DNA of 17,639 nt from NCBI GenBank assembly GCA_964458325.1, contig CAYWIM010000093.1, forward strand, positions 1 through 17,639. Direction: 5' to 3'. This document shows, piece after piece, positions 1-8,354 of the stretch. Under the pieces are notes generated by a model. That model was not told the origin of the DNA. It searched no databases and saw only the letters and a list, made by a program, of their open reading frames with translations. Made by a program: the position numbers and the translations under genes. How positions within the stretch are numbered: position 1 is the stretch's first letter; each line of letters opens with the position of its first letter. This stretch comes from JAGMXM01 sp964458325. GTDB lineage: Bacteria > Verrucomicrobiota > Verrucomicrobiia > Limisphaerales > UBA1319.

Positions 1-1254
1 CCGGTTCTGATTCCGGCCTCGGCGCTCGGGCGGGCCGGCGCGGTGCCGCCGAGCGAACGGATCGTGCTGGGCGGCCTGGGCGTGGGCAGCCGCGGGACCG
101 GAGTGCTCAACTGGATGCTGCCCGAGCCCGATGTGCAGTTCGTGGCGATCTGCGACGCCAAGAAGTCGCAGCGCGAGGCCATCAAGCGCCTGGTGGACAC
201 CAAGTATGGCAACACCGACTGCAAGATGTATCGGGACATCCGCGAGTTCCTGGCGCTGCGAACGGACATCGACGCCCTGCTGATTGCGACGGGGGACCGG
301 TGGCATGCCATGGCGGCGACGCTGGCCATGCGGGCGGGCAAGGATGTCTATTCGGAAAAGCCTTCCTCGATGACGATCGCCGAGGGCCAGATGGTCGTCG
401 AGACGGCTCGACGCTACGGGCGGATCTACCAGACGGGCACCCAGCGGCTCAGCGAGGCCAACTTCACCTTCGCCAACGAACTCCTCCGCCTGGGCAAGCT
501 CGGCCAGGTCCACACCGTCCGCGCCCACATCGCCCCGTGGGATGCCGCCGAGATGCGGACCGATTGGCTGCCCGCCGAACCCGAACCGCCCAAGGATGAG
601 GTGGACTGGGACCAGTGGCTGGGACCGTGCCCGTGGCGCCCCTACAACTCGGCCTACGTGCGGGGCGGGTGGCGCGGCCATTACGACTTTCACACCAGCT
701 GCATTGGCGAATGGGGCGCTCACACCTTCGCTCAATGCCAGGTCGCCATCGGCGCCGCCGACACCTCGGCCATCGAATACCAGTATGTCGCCAATGAGAG
801 CGGCGACGGCATGGTGACGCGCTTTGGCAACGGCATCCGGATGATCCTCAACCGCGGGGGATGGCAAGGCAGCGCCGGCGGATGGCATGGATCGTGCGGC
901 GTCTGCTACGAGGGGACGGAGGGTTGGGTGTCGGTGGCCGACGGCTACTCGAAGCCGGAGGTGTCCAACCCGGCCCTCCTGGGCGAGTTCAGCACCCTGG
1001 TGCGCAATTACATGGCGCGCACCCAGCGCCCGATGAGCCATGTCCGAAACCTGTTCGACTGCATCAAATCGCGCCGCCTCACCGTGTCCAACCCGGTCAT
1101 GATGCACCGGTCGATGTCCACCGTCCACGCTGCCAATATCTGCATGTGGTTGAAACGCGACATGAAATACGATCCGGCCAAGGAGGAGTTCCTCAACGAT
1201 CCGGAGGCCAATCGGCTCCGTTCGCGGGCCATGCGGGCTCCCTGGACCATCTAG
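1..1254 (+). CDS. Gfo/Idh/MocA-family oxidoreductase, 5' end cut by window edge
   Basis: Probable NAD(P)-dependent sugar or polyol oxidoreductase, 417 residues visible. The frame is open from base 1. The residues before the GTG at 43 (PVLIPASALGRAGA) resemble the end of the twin-arginine-type leader found on secreted members of this family in Verrucomicrobia and Planctomycetes, so the gene probably starts outside the window and the GTG is internal. A Rossmann fold opens with GGLGVGSRG, followed by VAICDA. The family Lys motif YSEKP lies near residue 120 of the visible part and is the usual nucleotide and catalytic Lys site. A C-terminal alpha/beta domain follows, rich in Trp and Gly (GGWRGHYDFH, GGWQGSAGGWHG), with a helical tail typical of the secreted subfamily. 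The HEAT-repeat gene starts 38 bases downstream on the same strand, consistent with an operon. The substrate cannot be read from sequence. Family call is strong; export is inferred. Confidence 0.5.
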   Translation, partial: PVLIPASALGRAGAVPPSERIVLGGLGVGSRGTGVLNWMLPEPDVQFVAICDAKKSQREAIKRLVDTKYGNTDCKMYRDIREFLALRTDIDALLIATGDRWHAMAATLAMRAGKDVYSEKPSSMTIAEGQMVVETARRYGRIYQTGTQRLSEANFTFANELLRLGKLGQVHTVRAHIAPWDAAEMRTDWLPAEPEPPKDEVDWDQWLGPCPWRPYNSAYVRGGWRGHYDFHTSCIGEWGAHTFAQCQVAIGAADTSAIEYQYVANESGDGMVTRFGNGIRMILNRGGWQGSAGGWHGSCGVCYEGTEGWVSVADGYSKPEVSNPALLGEFSTLVRNYMARTQRPMSHVRNLFDCIKSRRLTVSNPVMMHRSMSTVHAANICMWLKRDMKYDPAKEEFLNDPEANRLRSRAMRAPWTI

Positions 1255-1292
1255 CACACATTCCTGATATTCACCTTTTTGGAGAACCCAAC

Positions 1293-3257
1293 ATGCTGAC
1301 TCGAAATTGGAAATCACTGGTTGTGGCGGGCATCTGGCTGGCGGGATTCCTTGGCGGGGCCGCCCTCGCCCCGGCCGCCACGGAGGCGGAGCTGCTTGCC
1401 GTGCTGCAATCCAACGCGACGCTCAAAGAGAAGGGGGATGCCTGCCGGCAACTGTCGGTGGTTGCGACGGCCAAGTCGGTGGCTCCGCTGGCGGCGCTGC
1501 TCTCCGATGAGAAGCTCTCGCACATGGCCCGGTATGCTCTCGAGCCGATTCCCGATCCGGCGGTCGACCGCGCGTTGCGCGACGCCCTCAGCCGGCTCAA
1601 GGGCCGCTCGCTGGCCGGAGCGATCATCAGCCTCGGGGTGCGGCGCGACGCCCAGGCGGCGCCTCTCCTGGCACCGCTCCTCCAGTCCGAAGACAACGAT
1701 GTCGCCCAGGCGGCGGCCCGAGCGATGGGCAGCATCGGCGCCGAGGAAGCCGCCCAGGCCCTTGAGGCGGCCCGATCCGCGGTCGCCCCCGCCAATCAAC
1801 TGGCGGTCATCGAGGGCCTGCTGCGAAGCGCGGAAGCCCTGGCGGCCCATGGCCAGCGCCCGGCCGCCCTCGCCATTTACCGCCGGCTTCAGAAGCCCGC
1901 GCTCGCCCAGCAGGTTCGAGCCGCCGCGGTCCGCGGCATCCTCCTGACCAGCGCGCAGAACCGGCCGAAAATCATGCAGCAAAACCTCGCCCACCAGGAT
2001 TATGTCCGGTTCGCCGCGGCGGTGAAGACGTCGTACGAACTGTCCGGGCCCCGGATCACCGAAGCCCTGGCCGCCAGCCTGGGATCGTTACCCGAGGACC
2101 GCCAGATCCTGGTCGTTCAAGCCCTGGCTCAACGCCGGGACTCGGCGGCCGCCTCCGCCGCGCTGGCGCCCCTGGCCAAGGAGGCTCCCAAGCCGGTCCG
2201 GATCGCCGCCCTGCGCGGGCTCATCGAGCTCGGCCAGCCAGCGGTGCCGGAGCCGATCCAGCTGGCGCTCCGCGATCCGGATCGCGAGATCGCCCAAGCG
2301 GCCCTGGATGGCTACGCGAGCCTGCCGGGCGCGGAGGTCGATGCTGCCGTCATGCGCATGCTCGACTCCGGCGACCCAGCCAGCCAGCTCATGGGGCTCG
2401 AGCTGATCGGCCGCCGCCGCATGACCTCCGCCCTGCCGGTGTTGCTGGACCTGGCTCGCCGCGGCGATCCCAAGCTGCGCCCCGCCGCCTTGAAACGGCT
2501 TGGCGAACTGGGTGGCGACGCCGAAACTCCAGCGCTGCTCGACATGGTGATGCGAGCTCCGACGCCCGCCGAGATGGACGCCGCCGAACAGGCCCTGACC
2601 GCCGTGGCGGCCCGGTCGGCTCAGCCCGAGGCATCGGCAGCCCCCATCCTTCGCCAGCTGCCTCAGGCCGATCCCGCCTCCAAGAGCGCCTTGCTCCGCG
2701 TGCTCAGCACCCTGGGCGGACCATCGGCCCTCCAAGCCGTCCGCTCCGCCGTGAACGATCCCGACGCTGGGGTCCGGTCCAACGCGATTCGGGCGTTAGG
2801 CCAGTGGCGGACGCCGGATGCCGCCCCGGCCCTGCTGACCCTGGCCAAGAACGCGGCCAACCCGGCTGACAAGCTCCTTTGCCTGCGCGGCTACCTCGGC
2901 TGGGCAGCGAACACGGATCTGCAGGCCACCCAGCGGCTCGACATGTGCCGCCAGGCCATGCCGATCATCCAGACCGAGGCGGAGAAGAAATTGTTGCTGG
3001 GCACCCTGGGCGGCATTGTCGCCATCCCGACCGTCCAGCTCATTGCGCCCTATCTCGACGATCCCGCGGTGCGCGAGGAGGCGGTCACCGCCACCGTTAC
3101 GGTCGCGGAAAGGCTGCTCACGGGCCGCAATGCAACCCCGTCGGCCCGCGAGCTCATCCCCTCGCTCCAGCAGGCGGCCTCAAAGACCGGCAATGCCGAG
3201 CTGGCGCAGAAGATCCGGCAGCTGATCAACCGCGCCCAAAAACCGCGCGGGAACTGA
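1293..3257 (+). CDS. Secreted HEAT-repeat protein
   Basis: Predicted exported alpha-solenoid protein of 654 residues. The ATG at 1293 is chosen because GGAG at 1281-1284 lies 8 bases upstream and because translation begins with a classic signal peptide: a basic N-terminus (MLTRNWK), a hydrophobic core (VVAGIWLAGFLGGAALA) and a small-residue cleavage region before residue 30. The frame stays open back to 861, but that part lies inside the upstream oxidoreductase and reads as low-complexity Arg/Gly/Pro. The mature part is a run of Ala/Leu-rich helical pairs of about 30-35 residues with the HEAT/PBS-lyase look (DVAQAAARAMGSIG, DREIAQAALDGYASL, DAGVRSNAIRALGQW). No enzymatic motif is visible. Such proteins act as binding scaffolds and in Verrucomicrobia and Planctomycetes often sit beside secreted oxidoreductases in carbohydrate-use loci. 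A role in that pathway is inferred from position only. Confidence 0.5.
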   Translation: MLTRNWKSLVVAGIWLAGFLGGAALAPAATEAELLAVLQSNATLKEKGDACRQLSVVATAKSVAPLAALLSDEKLSHMARYALEPIPDPAVDRALRDALSRLKGRSLAGAIISLGVRRDAQAAPLLAPLLQSEDNDVAQAAARAMGSIGAEEAAQALEAARSAVAPANQLAVIEGLLRSAEALAAHGQRPAALAIYRRLQKPALAQQVRAAAVRGILLTSAQNRPKIMQQNLAHQDYVRFAAAVKTSYELSGPRITEALAASLGSLPEDRQILVVQALAQRRDSAAASAALAPLAKEAPKPVRIAALRGLIELGQPAVPEPIQLALRDPDREIAQAALDGYASLPGAEVDAAVMRMLDSGDPASQLMGLELIGRRRMTSALPVLLDLARRGDPKLRPAALKRLGELGGDAETPALLDMVMRAPTPAEMDAAEQALTAVAARSAQPEASAAPILRQLPQADPASKSALLRVLSTLGGPSALQAVRSAVNDPDAGVRSNAIRALGQWRTPDAAPALLTLAKNAANPADKLLCLRGYLGWAANTDLQATQRLDMCRQAMPIIQTEAEKKLLLGTLGGIVAIPTVQLIAPYLDDPAVREEAVTATVTVAERLLTGRNATPSARELIPSLQQAASKTGNAELAQKIRQLINRAQKPRGN

Positions 3258-3301
3258 AGACGCGACCGCTGTCGATCCGCGTTTTCCCAACGTCGAGGGG
3301 C

Positions 3302-3330
3302 GGGCGCCGCTGATTCGTCGGCGGGCGCCC
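3302..3330. terminator. Hairpin between convergent genes, weak terminator candidate
   Basis: GGGCGCC at 3302-3308 pairs perfectly with GGCGCCC at 3324-3330 across a 15-base loop, in the 153-base gap between the convergent HEAT-repeat and TonB-like genes. No T-run follows on either strand, so an intrinsic terminator is doubtful. The two arms also sit in a 10-base direct repeat (GGCGGGCGCC at 3299-3308 and 3320-3329), which may be the simpler description. Confidence 0.5.
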
Positions 3331-3410
3331 TTCGAAACCGATGGATAACGGCCGGAGGCCCTGGGGGCTGCCTGGGTGTGCGCCAGAACCGCTGGGGATT
3401 ACCCCGACCT

Positions 3411-4496
3411 TTACTGGTAAAAGAACGTGAACCGGACGTGGCGGGAATCGGCGCCGACCATTCGGCGCAGATCGCTGGGCCACGGCGCGAATGGTGCGGG
3501 GTCCTGGATGGCCCGCTGACACAGCAGCGACAGAAGCTCGCCCACTTCGTTTTCGACCACCTCGATGTCGCTGACGCGGCCGTTGGATTTGAGCTTGAAC
3601 TCGATGGCCACCTTGCCGATCCGGTTCTGGACCAGCTCGCTCGTGTCGATCAGGTCATACCACCGCTGCTGGATCGCGGCGATGATGGCCGCGTCATAGG
3701 CGCCGAAGGGTGTGGCCGCCACATCGAGCGAAGACATGAGGGCTCGCCGTCGCACGCCGCCTTCCTGGCGCACTTTCTCGCCCGCCAGCAGGCCCTTTTG
3801 GCGCAGCGCATCCGAGATTGTGCGGGGTCGAGCCCGGGGAGGCGGGGGCGACGGAGGCGTCATGCGCATGCCGGCGCCGGGCTCGGCGGCTTCCGGCCGG
3901 GGCATCGGCTTGGCCATGGCCAAATCCCCGGCAGCCTGCCCGCCCCGCGGGCGGTTGGAATCGGCGTCCGGCTCGGGTTGCGGGGAAGGCCTGGACTGGG
4001 GCTCCGGAGCCGGAACGGGCTGGGCATCGGCCACTTCGGGCGGGGGCAGCGCCGGCTGGAGAGGTTGCGCCTGGGACCGCGGCTGATCGGTGGTCTTGGG
4101 AACCTGAGTCTGGGCGCCATCGATGTTGGGCAGATCCGAATCGATCTGGACATCCGGATTGGCGGCGACGGAATTCTTATCCGAGTAATACCGGGCCTGG
4201 GCAGGGGCTTCGGCCGAGGACTGGGACGCGTCGACATCGACGAACAACAGCGGCATCGATTGCTGTGGGTCGGCCGCATCCTCGCGCCGGATCTGGGCCA
4301 GGGCTTCGACCATTTGGCGGTGCATGGCAGCCCGTAGCCAGGCCGGCAGGGAATCCGGCTGCCACCAGCCCAGCCGGTGCCCGGTCTCAATCCCGCTCAA
4401 CAGGGCGACATGAAGGGCCAATGACCAAGCAAACGCGCGCAGCAAAGGCTGCGAACGCCAATCCCACCATCGGATCTGGGTCATCGCGGACACCAT
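3411..4496 (-). CDS. TonB-like energy transducer with TonB C-terminal domain
   Basis: Predicted inner-membrane-anchored, periplasm-spanning protein of about 361 residues that would pass proton-motive energy to outer-membrane receptors. The N-terminus is short and basic, followed by one hydrophobic segment near residues 19-36 (LRAFAWSLALHVALLSGI). A long Pro/Ala/Gln/Glu-rich region then runs to about residue 230 (PALPPPEVADAQPVPAPEP; SPPPPRARPRT), as expected of a rod crossing the periplasm. The last 95 residues match the TonB C-terminal pattern: YDAAIIAAIQQRWYDLID, then IEFKLKSNGRVSDIEVVEN, then a final RFTFFYQ strand. The start is uncertain. ATG at 4496 has GGAT 5 bases upstream; TTG at 4505 and ATG at 4484 are alternatives. 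No exbB, exbD or TonB-dependent receptor gene is nearby. It lies 128 bases behind a glycosyltransferase gene on the same strand. A TonB-domain protein with another envelope role is possible. Confidence 0.5.
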   Translation of the reverse strand: MVSAMTQIRWWDWRSQPLLRAFAWSLALHVALLSGIETGHRLGWWQPDSLPAWLRAAMHRQMVEALAQIRREDAADPQQSMPLLFVDVDASQSSAEAPAQARYYSDKNSVAANPDVQIDSDLPNIDGAQTQVPKTTDQPRSQAQPLQPALPPPEVADAQPVPAPEPQSRPSPQPEPDADSNRPRGGQAAGDLAMAKPMPRPEAAEPGAGMRMTPPSPPPPRARPRTISDALRQKGLLAGEKVRQEGGVRRRALMSSLDVAATPFGAYDAAIIAAIQQRWYDLIDTSELVQNRIGKVAIEFKLKSNGRVSDIEVVENEVGELLSLLCQRAIQDPAPFAPWPSDLRRMVGADSRHVRFTFFYQ

Positions 4497-4534
4497 CGGA
4501 TCCAAGCATGCCGCGAATGGCCGGGCCGGGCAAC

Positions 4535-4551
4535 AGGCGAATTGCTCGCCT
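4535..4551. other. Short perfect hairpin between glycosyltransferase and TonB-like genes
   Basis: AGGCGA at 4535-4540 and TCGCCT at 4546-4551 form a 6-base-pair stem with a 5-base loop in the 128-base gap between two genes on the minus strand. No T-run follows it in the minus direction, so it may be an RNA stability or processing element, or chance. Confidence 0.5.
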
Positions 4552-4624
4552 CCGCTCTCCTCATGAGCCGCAGCCGCCGATGTGAGGAAGCAGACGCCGT
4601 CGGACCAGAGCGATCTCCGCCTCG

Positions 4625-5794
4625 CTATCTCGGCGGCTGCCCCTGGACAGGTTCGTCGGAAGGCAGAGCGGCCTGGGCATTGCCGCGGGCCTGCTCTTCG
4701 AGCCAGTCCGTCGCCCGGGGCAGGATGTGGTCCCAGTGGAACTCCCGGGCGCGGCGCCAGGCGTTTTGGCGGCAGCTCTGATACAGGCCGGGATCGGCGG
4801 CCATCTGTTGAATGGCATCGGCCAGCGCCGCCGGCGTCTCCCCCGCGGTCACCAGGCCGGTCTGCCTATCGAGCGTCGATTCCGTCAGCCCCGCCACCGG
4901 ATAAACCACCGCCGGCGTCCCCAGCGCGTTGGCCTCGATCACATTCAAGCCCCAGCCTTCCCGCATCGATGTGTGCACCAGCAGGTGCGCCTCAGCCAGC
5001 GAGGCGTTCTTGTCCGCCTCCGGCAGCGGGCCGGTAAACCGAACGAGGCCGGACAGGTCCAGCGTGCGGGCCAGCCCTCGGATTTGCGATTCGACCTCGC
5101 CCGTGCCGACGATGGTGAGGCGGGCGGCAATGCCTCGGGCCTGCAGGAGCGCGAGCGCGTGCAGGGCGTGGTCGACTCGCTTGTTGGGGGCCAACCGGGA
5201 GACGGTGATCAGACGCAGCGGCGGGTCCGGCGCCTTGGGGGCGAGCGGTTCGAGCGGGCGCACGTCCACGCCGTTGGGGATGACGGTGACGCTGCGGACT
5301 CCGCATTCCATGAGGCTGCGCTGCGTGGCGCGAGAGGGAGTCCAGAACGGGACCCGCCGGTACAGCCTGTGGGTCCAACGCTCCTGCCAGCGGCCGAGGA
5401 CGCTGTAGGGCCATCGGTAGAACGCATTCCAGATCGGACCCAGGACCTCGTGGATGTAAGCGACACAGTGCGTCCGGCACCACCAGGGCGCATACCAAGG
5501 GATCCCATGGTGCTGATCCACGACGAGGTCAAAGCGCGGCTGCTGGTGATACCATCGCCGGGCAGCCGGTATCGCGCGCCATATGTCCGCTCCCGCCCGA
5601 AGGATCCGGACCCCGTCGATCCAGTCGCCCTCCGATCCACCCTCGAATTGCGGAGCAAACCAGAAGACCTCGTGGCCGCGGCCCGCCAGATGCGCCAGAT
5701 AGGATAGCGTGACGCGCTCCGCCCCGCCTGACCGGGGATTTCGCGGGTCCCGCCAGTTCAGCATCAAGAAACGCATGACCACGCCGGCCAACAT
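4625..5794 (-). CDS. GT4-family glycosyltransferase (GT-B fold)
   Basis: Cytosolic glycosyltransferase of 389 residues, probably adding a sugar from a nucleotide-sugar donor to a cell-surface glycan or glycolipid. The N-terminal acceptor domain opens with MRFLMLNWRDPRNPRSGGAE, whose SGGAE loop is typical of GT4 enzymes. The C-terminal donor domain starts after VIPNGVDV (residues 171-178) with ITVSRLAPNKRVDHAL, containing the donor-phosphate Arg200 and Lys205. The retaining-GT4 EX7E motif is EGWGLNVIE, Glu279 to Glu287. ATG at 5794 is chosen because GGCGGAAG lies just upstream. The next ATG, at 5776, is where homologues usually begin and is the main alternative. The frame extends to 5845 but runs through the likely promoter. 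It is divergent from the C39-like gene and precedes the TonB-like gene. Donor and acceptor cannot be predicted. Confidence 0.5.
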   Translation of the reverse strand: MLAGVVMRFLMLNWRDPRNPRSGGAERVTLSYLAHLAGRGHEVFWFAPQFEGGSEGDWIDGVRILRAGADIWRAIPAARRWYHQQPRFDLVVDQHHGIPWYAPWWCRTHCVAYIHEVLGPIWNAFYRWPYSVLGRWQERWTHRLYRRVPFWTPSRATQRSLMECGVRSVTVIPNGVDVRPLEPLAPKAPDPPLRLITVSRLAPNKRVDHALHALALLQARGIAARLTIVGTGEVESQIRGLARTLDLSGLVRFTGPLPEADKNASLAEAHLLVHTSMREGWGLNVIEANALGTPAVVYPVAGLTESTLDRQTGLVTAGETPAALADAIQQMAADPGLYQSCRQNAWRRAREFHWDHILPRATDWLEEQARGNAQAALPSDEPVQGQPPR

Positions 5795-5816
5795 GGCTTC
5801 CGCCGGCACGCGCAGG

Positions 5817-5845
5817 TTTATGGCCGCCCCCGCCCGAAAACACAA
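5817..5845 (-). promoter_or_regulatory. Candidate sigma-70-type promoter for the minus-strand glycosyltransferase
   Basis: Read on the minus strand, TTGTGT (5845-5840) and CATAAA (5822-5817) are separated by 17 bases. This would start transcription near 5810, about 16 bases before the ATG at 5794. The -35 matches consensus at 3 of 6 positions and the -10 at 4 of 6, so support is modest; the correct spacing and the position in a divergent gap add weight. Confidence 0.5.
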
Positions 5846-5850
5846 CTTAT

Positions 5851-5878
5851 TTGCGGAAAGCGCATCCCCAGATAAGAT
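5851..5878 (+). promoter_or_regulatory. Candidate sigma-70-type promoter for the C39/propeller/glycosyltransferase genes
   Basis: TTGCGG (5851-5856) and TAAGAT (5873-5878) are separated by 16 bases, giving a start near 5885. It lies back to back with the minus-strand candidate; only five bases separate the two -35 boxes. If real, it rules out the TTG at 5851 as a start codon and favours the ATG at 5905, or a near-leaderless GTG at 5887, for the gene that follows. Confidence 0.5.
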
Positions 5879-5886
5879 TAGAGGAC

Positions 5887-7119
5887 GTGAAAAGTCTGGG
5901 TCGAATGGGCAATGGGGCGATGGGCGGCTGGGCGGCGGCGATAGTGGCGGGGTGGATGATCGGGATGCCCGCCCTCAGCCCGCGGGCCGAGGGCGCCACG
6001 AATGTGTTTCTCACGGGCATGCCGGATTACTCCTGGTCCTATGGGTGCTTCGCCACGGCGGCCGGCAACCTGATGGGCTATTGGGATCGCCATGGCTACC
6101 CGGGATTCTACACGGGGCCGACCGACGGCGGAGCGGCGCCCATGGACAACTTCGGCGCGCACATGGGCATCCGCTCGCTCTGGGCGTCGGAGGCCGGATT
6201 CGATGGGCGTCCGGACGGCCAGCCCGGGCATGTGGACGATTACTATGTCGGGTATGAATCGGTGGCGCCCGATCCGCACGTCACCGCCGGCCGAGCGGCA
6301 CATGCATCGGATTGCCTGGGCGACTTCATCGGCGCGAGCCAGAACAAGTGGGACGACCTCAACGGGGAATGCCGCGGCAATATCGATGCCCATGCGGTCG
6401 TGTTTTGGGATCACGCTGGCGATCGGCGAACCAACTTCACCCCGGGCGACGGCGCCGGGGAGATCATCCCCGACATCCCTTCGGGCCTGCGGGCCTTTGC
6501 GCGATGGCGAGGAAGCGAGGCGGACGTTTTCAGCCAGCTGGCGGATTTCAATCCCATGATCCCGCCGGGGCGCGGATTCCGGTTCGAGGATCTCCAGGCC
6601 GAAATCGACGCCGGCTATCCGGTTCTGCTTCTCATGCAGCGGTTCGATCAGCTCGACCGGGACCTGCCCGGAATGCCGCGCGCCAATCCGTCGAGCCACG
6701 CCATGGTTGCCTATGGCTACTACGTGAGCGATCTCGGGGAGCGGTTTGTCCGGTATCGCACCAGCTGGGCCAGCGGCGACCAGCGGTTCAGCCCGTGGAC
6801 GGCCGATTTATGGATGCCGGGCAATTTGAATATGCCTCTCCGGGGCGTCGTGGGCTGCCACCCCCAGCCCCGAGTCACCGGCATCGAAATCGCCCCGCCC
6901 CACCTGACGATCCGCTGGGAAGGACCGGACTCCGAACTGCATGACGTCGACCGAAACCAGACTCGCCGGCTTCACGCCTACGTGCTGGAAGGGTCCGACA
7001 CCGTGAATCCGGCCCGTTTCGTCGAAGTGGCCGGCCCAACCTTCGACCGGGAGCTGACCCTCGAGCTGCCGCCCGCCGCGGCCGCCTGGTTCCGGGTGCG
7101 GATCGATTCTCCGCAGTAG
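5887..7119 (+). CDS. Secreted C39-type papain-like protein with C-terminal beta module
   Basis: Predicted exported cysteine-peptidase-like protein of about 410 residues. The GTG at 5887 has GAGG 2 bases upstream and gives a signal peptide with a basic start (MKSLGRMGNG), a hydrophobic core (WAAAIVAGWMIGMPAL) and a small-residue site (PRAEGA). ATG at 5905 is the main alternative, since the candidate promoter would place the GAGG upstream of the transcript start. The catalytic-type Cys lies in SYGCFATAAGNLMGYW (Cys54), a C39/C39-like pattern. The matching His is in NPSSHAMVAYGYY (His271), followed by a strand carrying RTSWASGD that may supply the third residue. The final 80 residues (RWEGPDS, YVLEGSDTVNP, ELPPAAAAWFRVRI) resemble a beta module common at the C-terminus of Verrucomicrobial secreted proteins. 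It could be a peptidase or a non-catalytic binding relative. The propeller gene follows after 35 bases. Confidence 0.5.
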   Translation: MKSLGRMGNGAMGGWAAAIVAGWMIGMPALSPRAEGATNVFLTGMPDYSWSYGCFATAAGNLMGYWDRHGYPGFYTGPTDGGAAPMDNFGAHMGIRSLWASEAGFDGRPDGQPGHVDDYYVGYESVAPDPHVTAGRAAHASDCLGDFIGASQNKWDDLNGECRGNIDAHAVVFWDHAGDRRTNFTPGDGAGEIIPDIPSGLRAFARWRGSEADVFSQLADFNPMIPPGRGFRFEDLQAEIDAGYPVLLLMQRFDQLDRDLPGMPRANPSSHAMVAYGYYVSDLGERFVRYRTSWASGDQRFSPWTADLWMPGNLNMPLRGVVGCHPQPRVTGIEIAPPHLTIRWEGPDSELHDVDRNQTRRLHAYVLEGSDTVNPARFVEVAGPTFDRELTLELPPAAAAWFRVRIDSPQ

Positions 7120-7154
7120 GCCGCGCCTGGATCCCGGCTTGTTCTTTTCTCCTG

Positions 7155-8354
7155 ATGAAACGAATATCTTGCATGATGACGCGAACACCATGGCAGGCAG
7201 CGGCGATCGCAGCCGTGCTTGGGGCCATCGGGCAATCGCTGGCGATCGGGGACCCCCTGCCCCCCCCCGCAGCCAGCGCGACGAGCTGGCCCATGTACCG
7301 CGGCGGCCCCGACTTGATTGGATGCGCCCCCGGCCAGCCGCCGACCAATTTGGTCTTGCGCTGGTCAGCCAAGACGGGCGAGCCGATCAAGTCCTCCGCC
7401 GCCATTGTTGACGACCGGGTTTTTGTGGGATCGGACGACGGGAACCTTTACTGTTTCGGGCTGGCCGACGGGCGTTCGATGTGGGCCCAGAAGACCGGCG
7501 GACCGATCGAGTCGTCGCCGCTGGTCTGGCGCGGCCGGGTGTACGCGGGATCGTCGGACGGTTTTCTCTATTGCTGGGACGCCAGCACGGGGCGGCCGGA
7601 ATGGAAATTCGAGACCGGGGACCGGGTGTTGGGGGCTCCCAACTGGACAACCTCACCCCGGGGTGACGCCGGATGGATCCTCGTCGGCAGCTACGATTTC
7701 AAGCTGCATTGCGTGGACGCCCAAACGGGCCAGCGGATGTGGGCTTACGAGACGGGCAACTACATCAACGGCGCCCCCGCCGTCTGGAGCGGGCATGCCG
7801 TGTTCGGGGGCTGTGATGCCATGCTTCACGTGGTGCGCCTGTCCACCGGCGAGCTGGCAAAGTCCGTCGAGGCGGGCGCTTACGTGGCTGGATCGGGTGC
7901 CGTTCGGGGCAACCGCTTCTTCTTCGGGCATTACGAGAACGAATACCTCTGCGCCGACCTCGAAGCCGGCCAGATCCTCTGGAGATACAAGGACCGCGCA
8001 TTCCCCTACCTGTCCTCCCCGGCGGTCTCGGGCGACCGGGTGATCTTCGGCGGGCGAGACAAGCGGCTGCACTGCGTTCAGGCCGCCGACGGCGCCAAGA
8101 TCTGGCAGTTCACCACCCGCGGCAAGGTTGACAGCTCGCCTGTCGTCTGGGGGGATGCCGTGTTTGTGGGCTCGGACGACGGCCGGCTGTATGGCGTGAG
8201 CCTTGCGGACGGACGCGAGCGCTGGTCCTATGAGATCGGCCAGCCCCTGACCGCTTCCGCCGCCGTGGCGTCGGGCTGGATCGTCATCGGCTCCGAAGAC
8301 GGCTCGCTCTATGCCTTCAGCCGCCCGGCCCATACTCCCGCTGCCAAACCGTGA
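7155..8354 (+). CDS. Secreted PQQ-like (BamB-type) beta-propeller protein
   Basis: Predicted exported propeller of 399 residues. The N-terminus has a signal-like region (MKRISCMMTRTPWQAAAIAA, then VLGAIGQSLA) followed by SWPMYRGGPDLIG, the usual opening of the PQQ-like/BamB family. Eight repeats of about 40 residues follow, each with the pattern of small residues before a value strand (SSPAVSGDRVIFG), then GxxDxxLxxxD, then a Gly and closing Trp (TGQRMWAY, DGAKIWQF, DGRERWSY). The repeat structure predicts a binding scaffold. No quinoprotein dehydrogenase module or haem motif is present, so enzyme activity is unlikely. No clear ribosome binding site precedes the ATG; the Met codons at residues 7 and 8 are alternative starts. 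Its stop overlaps the start of the next glycosyltransferase by 4 bases (GTGA), which suggests translational coupling. It may act in envelope assembly with its neighbours, by inference. Confidence 0.5.
   Translation: MKRISCMMTRTPWQAAAIAAVLGAIGQSLAIGDPLPPPAASATSWPMYRGGPDLIGCAPGQPPTNLVLRWSAKTGEPIKSSAAIVDDRVFVGSDDGNLYCFGLADGRSMWAQKTGGPIESSPLVWRGRVYAGSSDGFLYCWDASTGRPEWKFETGDRVLGAPNWTTSPRGDAGWILVGSYDFKLHCVDAQTGQRMWAYETGNYINGAPAVWSGHAVFGGCDAMLHVVRLSTGELAKSVEAGAYVAGSGAVRGNRFFFGHYENEYLCADLEAGQILWRYKDRAFPYLSSPAVSGDRVIFGGRDKRLHCVQAADGAKIWQFTTRGKVDSSPVVWGDAVFVGSDDGRLYGVSLADGRERWSYEIGQPLTASAAVASGWIVIGSEDGSLYAFSRPAHTPAAKP

Noticed and set aside
43..45. GTG at 43 as the true start of the oxidoreductase
   Set aside because: The same frame is open to base 1 and the preceding residues look like the end of a leader peptide; the gene most likely begins outside the window.
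861..1292. N-terminal extension of the HEAT-repeat protein
   Set aside because: It lies inside the oxidoreductase in another frame and reads as Arg/Gly/Pro-rich noise, while ATG 1293 has a ribosome binding site and signal peptide.
3378..4337. 319-codon open frame on the plus strand
   Set aside because: Shadow of the TonB-like gene; its Gly/Leu/Arg repeats mirror the Pro-rich region on the other strand.
7155..8354. PQQ-dependent dehydrogenase
   Set aside because: Only the propeller repeats are present; length, missing catalytic residues and lack of a haem motif fit a BamB-like scaffold.
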